Shown: positions 42,613 through 42,850 of the stretch, one piece after another
How the letters are laid out: each line of letters begins with the position of its first letter
Numbering within the stretch: the stretch's first letter is position 1
Source: Xanthomonas populi
GTDB taxonomy: Bacteria; Pseudomonadota; Gammaproteobacteria; Xanthomonadales; Xanthomonadaceae
Assembly: GCF_002940065.1 (NCBI RefSeq)
Contig: NZ_MDEJ01000020.1
Coordinates: 1-42,850, forward strand
DNA length: 42,850 nucleotides
Direction of reading: 5' to 3'
Program-made: the position numbers and the translations under genes
Notes under the pieces: generated by a model
Seen by the model: only the letters and a program-made list of their open reading frames with translations
The model's database searches: none
What the model was told of the DNA's origin: nothing

Positions 42613-42776
42613 GCGAGGATTATGCGAGCCAACGCCTGCGTTGATGTTGGCTTGCCGAGTCTTACTGGCGGCTCTCCATGAGCAACCAGGCAAGGCGTCG
42701 ATGTCCCCGCTGGATTGAAGGCGCAGCTCGCGCCACGCGAGGCGTTTGATCGCGTCAGTCGGCACGCCTGCTTAAA

Positions 42777-42850
42777 GGAGCCTCTAAAAACCCCATCAAT
42801 CTGCCATCATTGACTTGACGCCCTGCCAGCGGAGAACGACAGACATGATC
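42777..42850 (+). mobile_element. Probable left end of an insertion sequence
   Basis: Bases 42777-42792 match, in inverted sense, the bases 60-75 at the other edge (12 of 16). Fifty-two bases later an ATG (42845) opens a frame, with GGAG at 42831-42834, the usual layout of an IS5-type element with its transposase start close to the terminus. The window ends after two codons, so the transposase cannot be identified. Confidence 0.5.

Overview
The window looks like the chromosome of a Xanthomonas species or a close relative in the Xanthomonadaceae. Coding DNA is GC-rich, genes are tightly packed, outer-membrane receptors end in Phe, and the hypothetical proteins and gene pairs are of kinds typical of that genus. 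Pseudogene load is high and insertion-sequence (IS) ends appear to lie at both edges, which suggests an IS-rich, host-adapted lineage; I cannot name the species.

Layout. 1-1100: the 3' part of a TonB-dependent receptor, cut off next to what looks like an IS terminus. 1.1-5.5 kb: metG (mosaic in its anticodon-binding domain), a HAD phosphatase, an RnfB-like ferredoxin and a secreted hypothetical protein. 5.6-14.5 kb: a small membrane protein, then a SigK-like ECF sigma factor and RskA-like anti-sigma factor, then a seven-gene run (desaturase, FAD amine-oxidase-like protein, DUF1365, cyclopropane-type methyltransferase, DUF2878, DUF1295, second methyltransferase) whose first six genes overlap by 1-4 bases. 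The gene content repeats the sigK locus of Mycobacterium tuberculosis and predicts stress-controlled modification of membrane acyl chains. 14.7-20.5 kb: RidA and a DUF998 membrane protein, mprF, and an AcvB/VirJ-type hydrolase convergent with mprF, a probable aminoacyl-phosphatidylglycerol make-and-break pair.

20.5-28.7 kb: housekeeping and small genes (oxidoreductase-like domain protein, an HD-domain gene killed by an amber codon, thpR-like RNA phosphodiesterase, DUF2383, MFS exporter, CDF metal transporter, SlyD-like isomerase, Hsp70-like protein), a 141-bp MITE-like element and a deletion scar joining two convergent genes. 28.9-34.6 kb: small proteins, a decayed sigma/anti-sigma/DUF4097 operon, a DksA-type zinc finger, DUF2789, DUF1328, a YgjP-like metallopeptidase and a leucine/valine-type amino-acid dehydrogenase. 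34.6-37.6 kb: a subtilase autotransporter gene with several inactivating lesions. 37.7-42.4 kb: thiolase, two alanine-rich lipoproteins, a wrecked CHASE3-GAF-GGDEF gene, and a bactofilin translationally coupled to a zinc-ribbon protein. The window closes with a 14-copy hexamer repeat and the apparent left end of an IS.

Main themes: envelope and membrane-lipid remodelling under an ECF sigma factor, and ongoing gene loss (at least seven broken genes) in signalling and surface functions. No tRNA, rRNA or CRISPR array was seen.
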